Shown here piece after piece: positions 14,053 through 14,256 of a stretch of 14,256 nt of DNA. The stretch lies in assembly GCA_964472315.1 (NCBI GenBank), contig CAYYJS010000067.1, positions 1 through 14,256 on the forward strand, written 5' to 3'. Source of the DNA: CAYYJS01 sp964472315. GTDB taxonomy: Bacteria; Verrucomicrobiota; Kiritimatiellia; UBA8416. The position numbers were made by a program, and so were the translations under genes. Each line of letters opens with the position of its first letter. Positions within the stretch are counted from its first letter, which is position 1. The notes under the pieces were generated by a model. That model was given only the letters and a program-made list of their open reading frames with translations. It had not been told where the DNA came from and ran no database searches.

Positions 14053-14081
14053 ATGGTATACGGCGTGGAGAACCCGCGCAA
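14053..14081 (-). promoter_or_regulatory. possible promoter of the heme operon
   Basis: On the minus strand TTGCGC (14076-14081) and TACCAT (14053-14058) are 17 bases apart; a shifted -10, TATACC (14055-14060), would have 15. Neither box is close to consensus. The position, about 70-95 bases before the hemA ATG, is suitable. I see no known riboswitch or operator motif between it and hemA. Confidence 0.25.
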
Positions 14082-14095
14082 CCCGGAAAGTAACT

Positions 14096-14133
14096 GCTCA
14101 GGTAGCCGCCCCAAGGCGGGCGGCTACCTGAGC
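14096..14133. repeat. perfect 16-bp hairpin upstream of hemA
   Basis: GCTCAGGTAGCCGCCC (14096-14111) and GGGCGGCTACCTGAGC (14118-14133) are perfect complements with a 6-base loop. There is no T-run after either arm, so it does not look like a normal intrinsic terminator. It resembles a REP-type palindrome, and it lies just upstream of the possible operon promoter. Confidence 0.7.
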
Positions 14134-14143
14134 GGGCGTCAAG

Positions 14144-14205
14144 GGGGCGTCAAGGGACAGGCCATCAGGGCGGGGCGTCAAGGGACAGGCCATCAGGGCG
14201 GGGCG
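14144..14205 (+). repeat. 28-bp direct repeat, two copies plus partial
   Basis: The unit starts GGGGCGTCAAGGGACAGG and ends CCATCAGGGC. Copies lie at 14144-14171 and 14172-14199 and are identical; GGGGCG at 14200-14205 begins a third that diverges. A shorter GGGCGTCAAGG precedes the array. It follows the 16-bp hairpin directly and probably belongs to the same mobile or repeat element. Confidence 0.8.
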
Positions 14206-14256
14206 AACGGTGTTGAAGATTCATGCGAGATACTCCTGCATGAGGGGCCGTAGAAG

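Noticed and set aside
13963..14253. 96-codon plus-strand open frame at the right edge
   Set aside because: It covers the hairpin and 28-bp repeats, has a repeat-derived sequence and starts inside hemA antisense.

Overview
The window is a high-GC bacterial segment dominated by one tight minus-strand operon (about 13985 down to 4027). The operon appears to encode the whole siroheme-dependent (Ahb) route from glutamyl-tRNA to heme b: hemA, ahbC, ahbD, an ahbA-ahbB-cbiK fusion, a short precorrin-2 dehydrogenase, a hemC-cobA-hemD fusion, hemB and hemL. Neighbouring genes overlap by 4 bases (GTGA or ATGA) at four junctions and are 1, 34 and 4 bases apart at the other three. Eight genes carry about eleven activities. 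The genes of the classical branch (hemE, hemF/hemN, hemG/hemY, hemH) are absent from the window. No heme d1 genes are seen either, so AhbC/AhbD making heme b is the simplest reading.

Several of these enzymes are unusually short or rearranged. The HemC part stops after domains 1 and 2 and runs straight into CobA, with no domain 3 and so no dipyrromethane-cofactor cysteine. HemA lacks most of the C-terminal dimerisation domain. The precorrin-2 dehydrogenase is only 160 residues. The CobA glycine loop is altered, and the CbiK part has Thr where the second metal-binding His is expected. The oxygen-independent radical SAM route suggests an anaerobe. Short HemA and HemC proteins are, as far as I recall, also found in Chlamydiae, so a PVC-group member (for example a Kiritimatiellota- or Lentisphaerota-like organism) is possible; this assignment is inference.

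The left third (1-4026) is an accessory, repeat-rich region. From the left it holds a stretch with no recognisable gene, then a fold-back array of GATCGGGACAACGAT-like repeats (40-bp period on one side) bracketed by a perfect 16-bp inverted repeat. Next come an L,D-transpeptidase-family protein, a spacer with dispersed repeats, a DUF4143 AAA ATPase with a near-leaderless promoter, a probable antitoxin-gene remnant, a broken REP-associated (RAYT-type) transposase, a 14-bp hairpin, and a second copy of the dispersed repeat, part of which forms the end of hemL.

The right edge (13986-14256), upstream of hemA, contains a possible promoter, a perfect 16-bp hairpin and a 28-bp direct repeat. No tRNA, rRNA or CRISPR array was seen.
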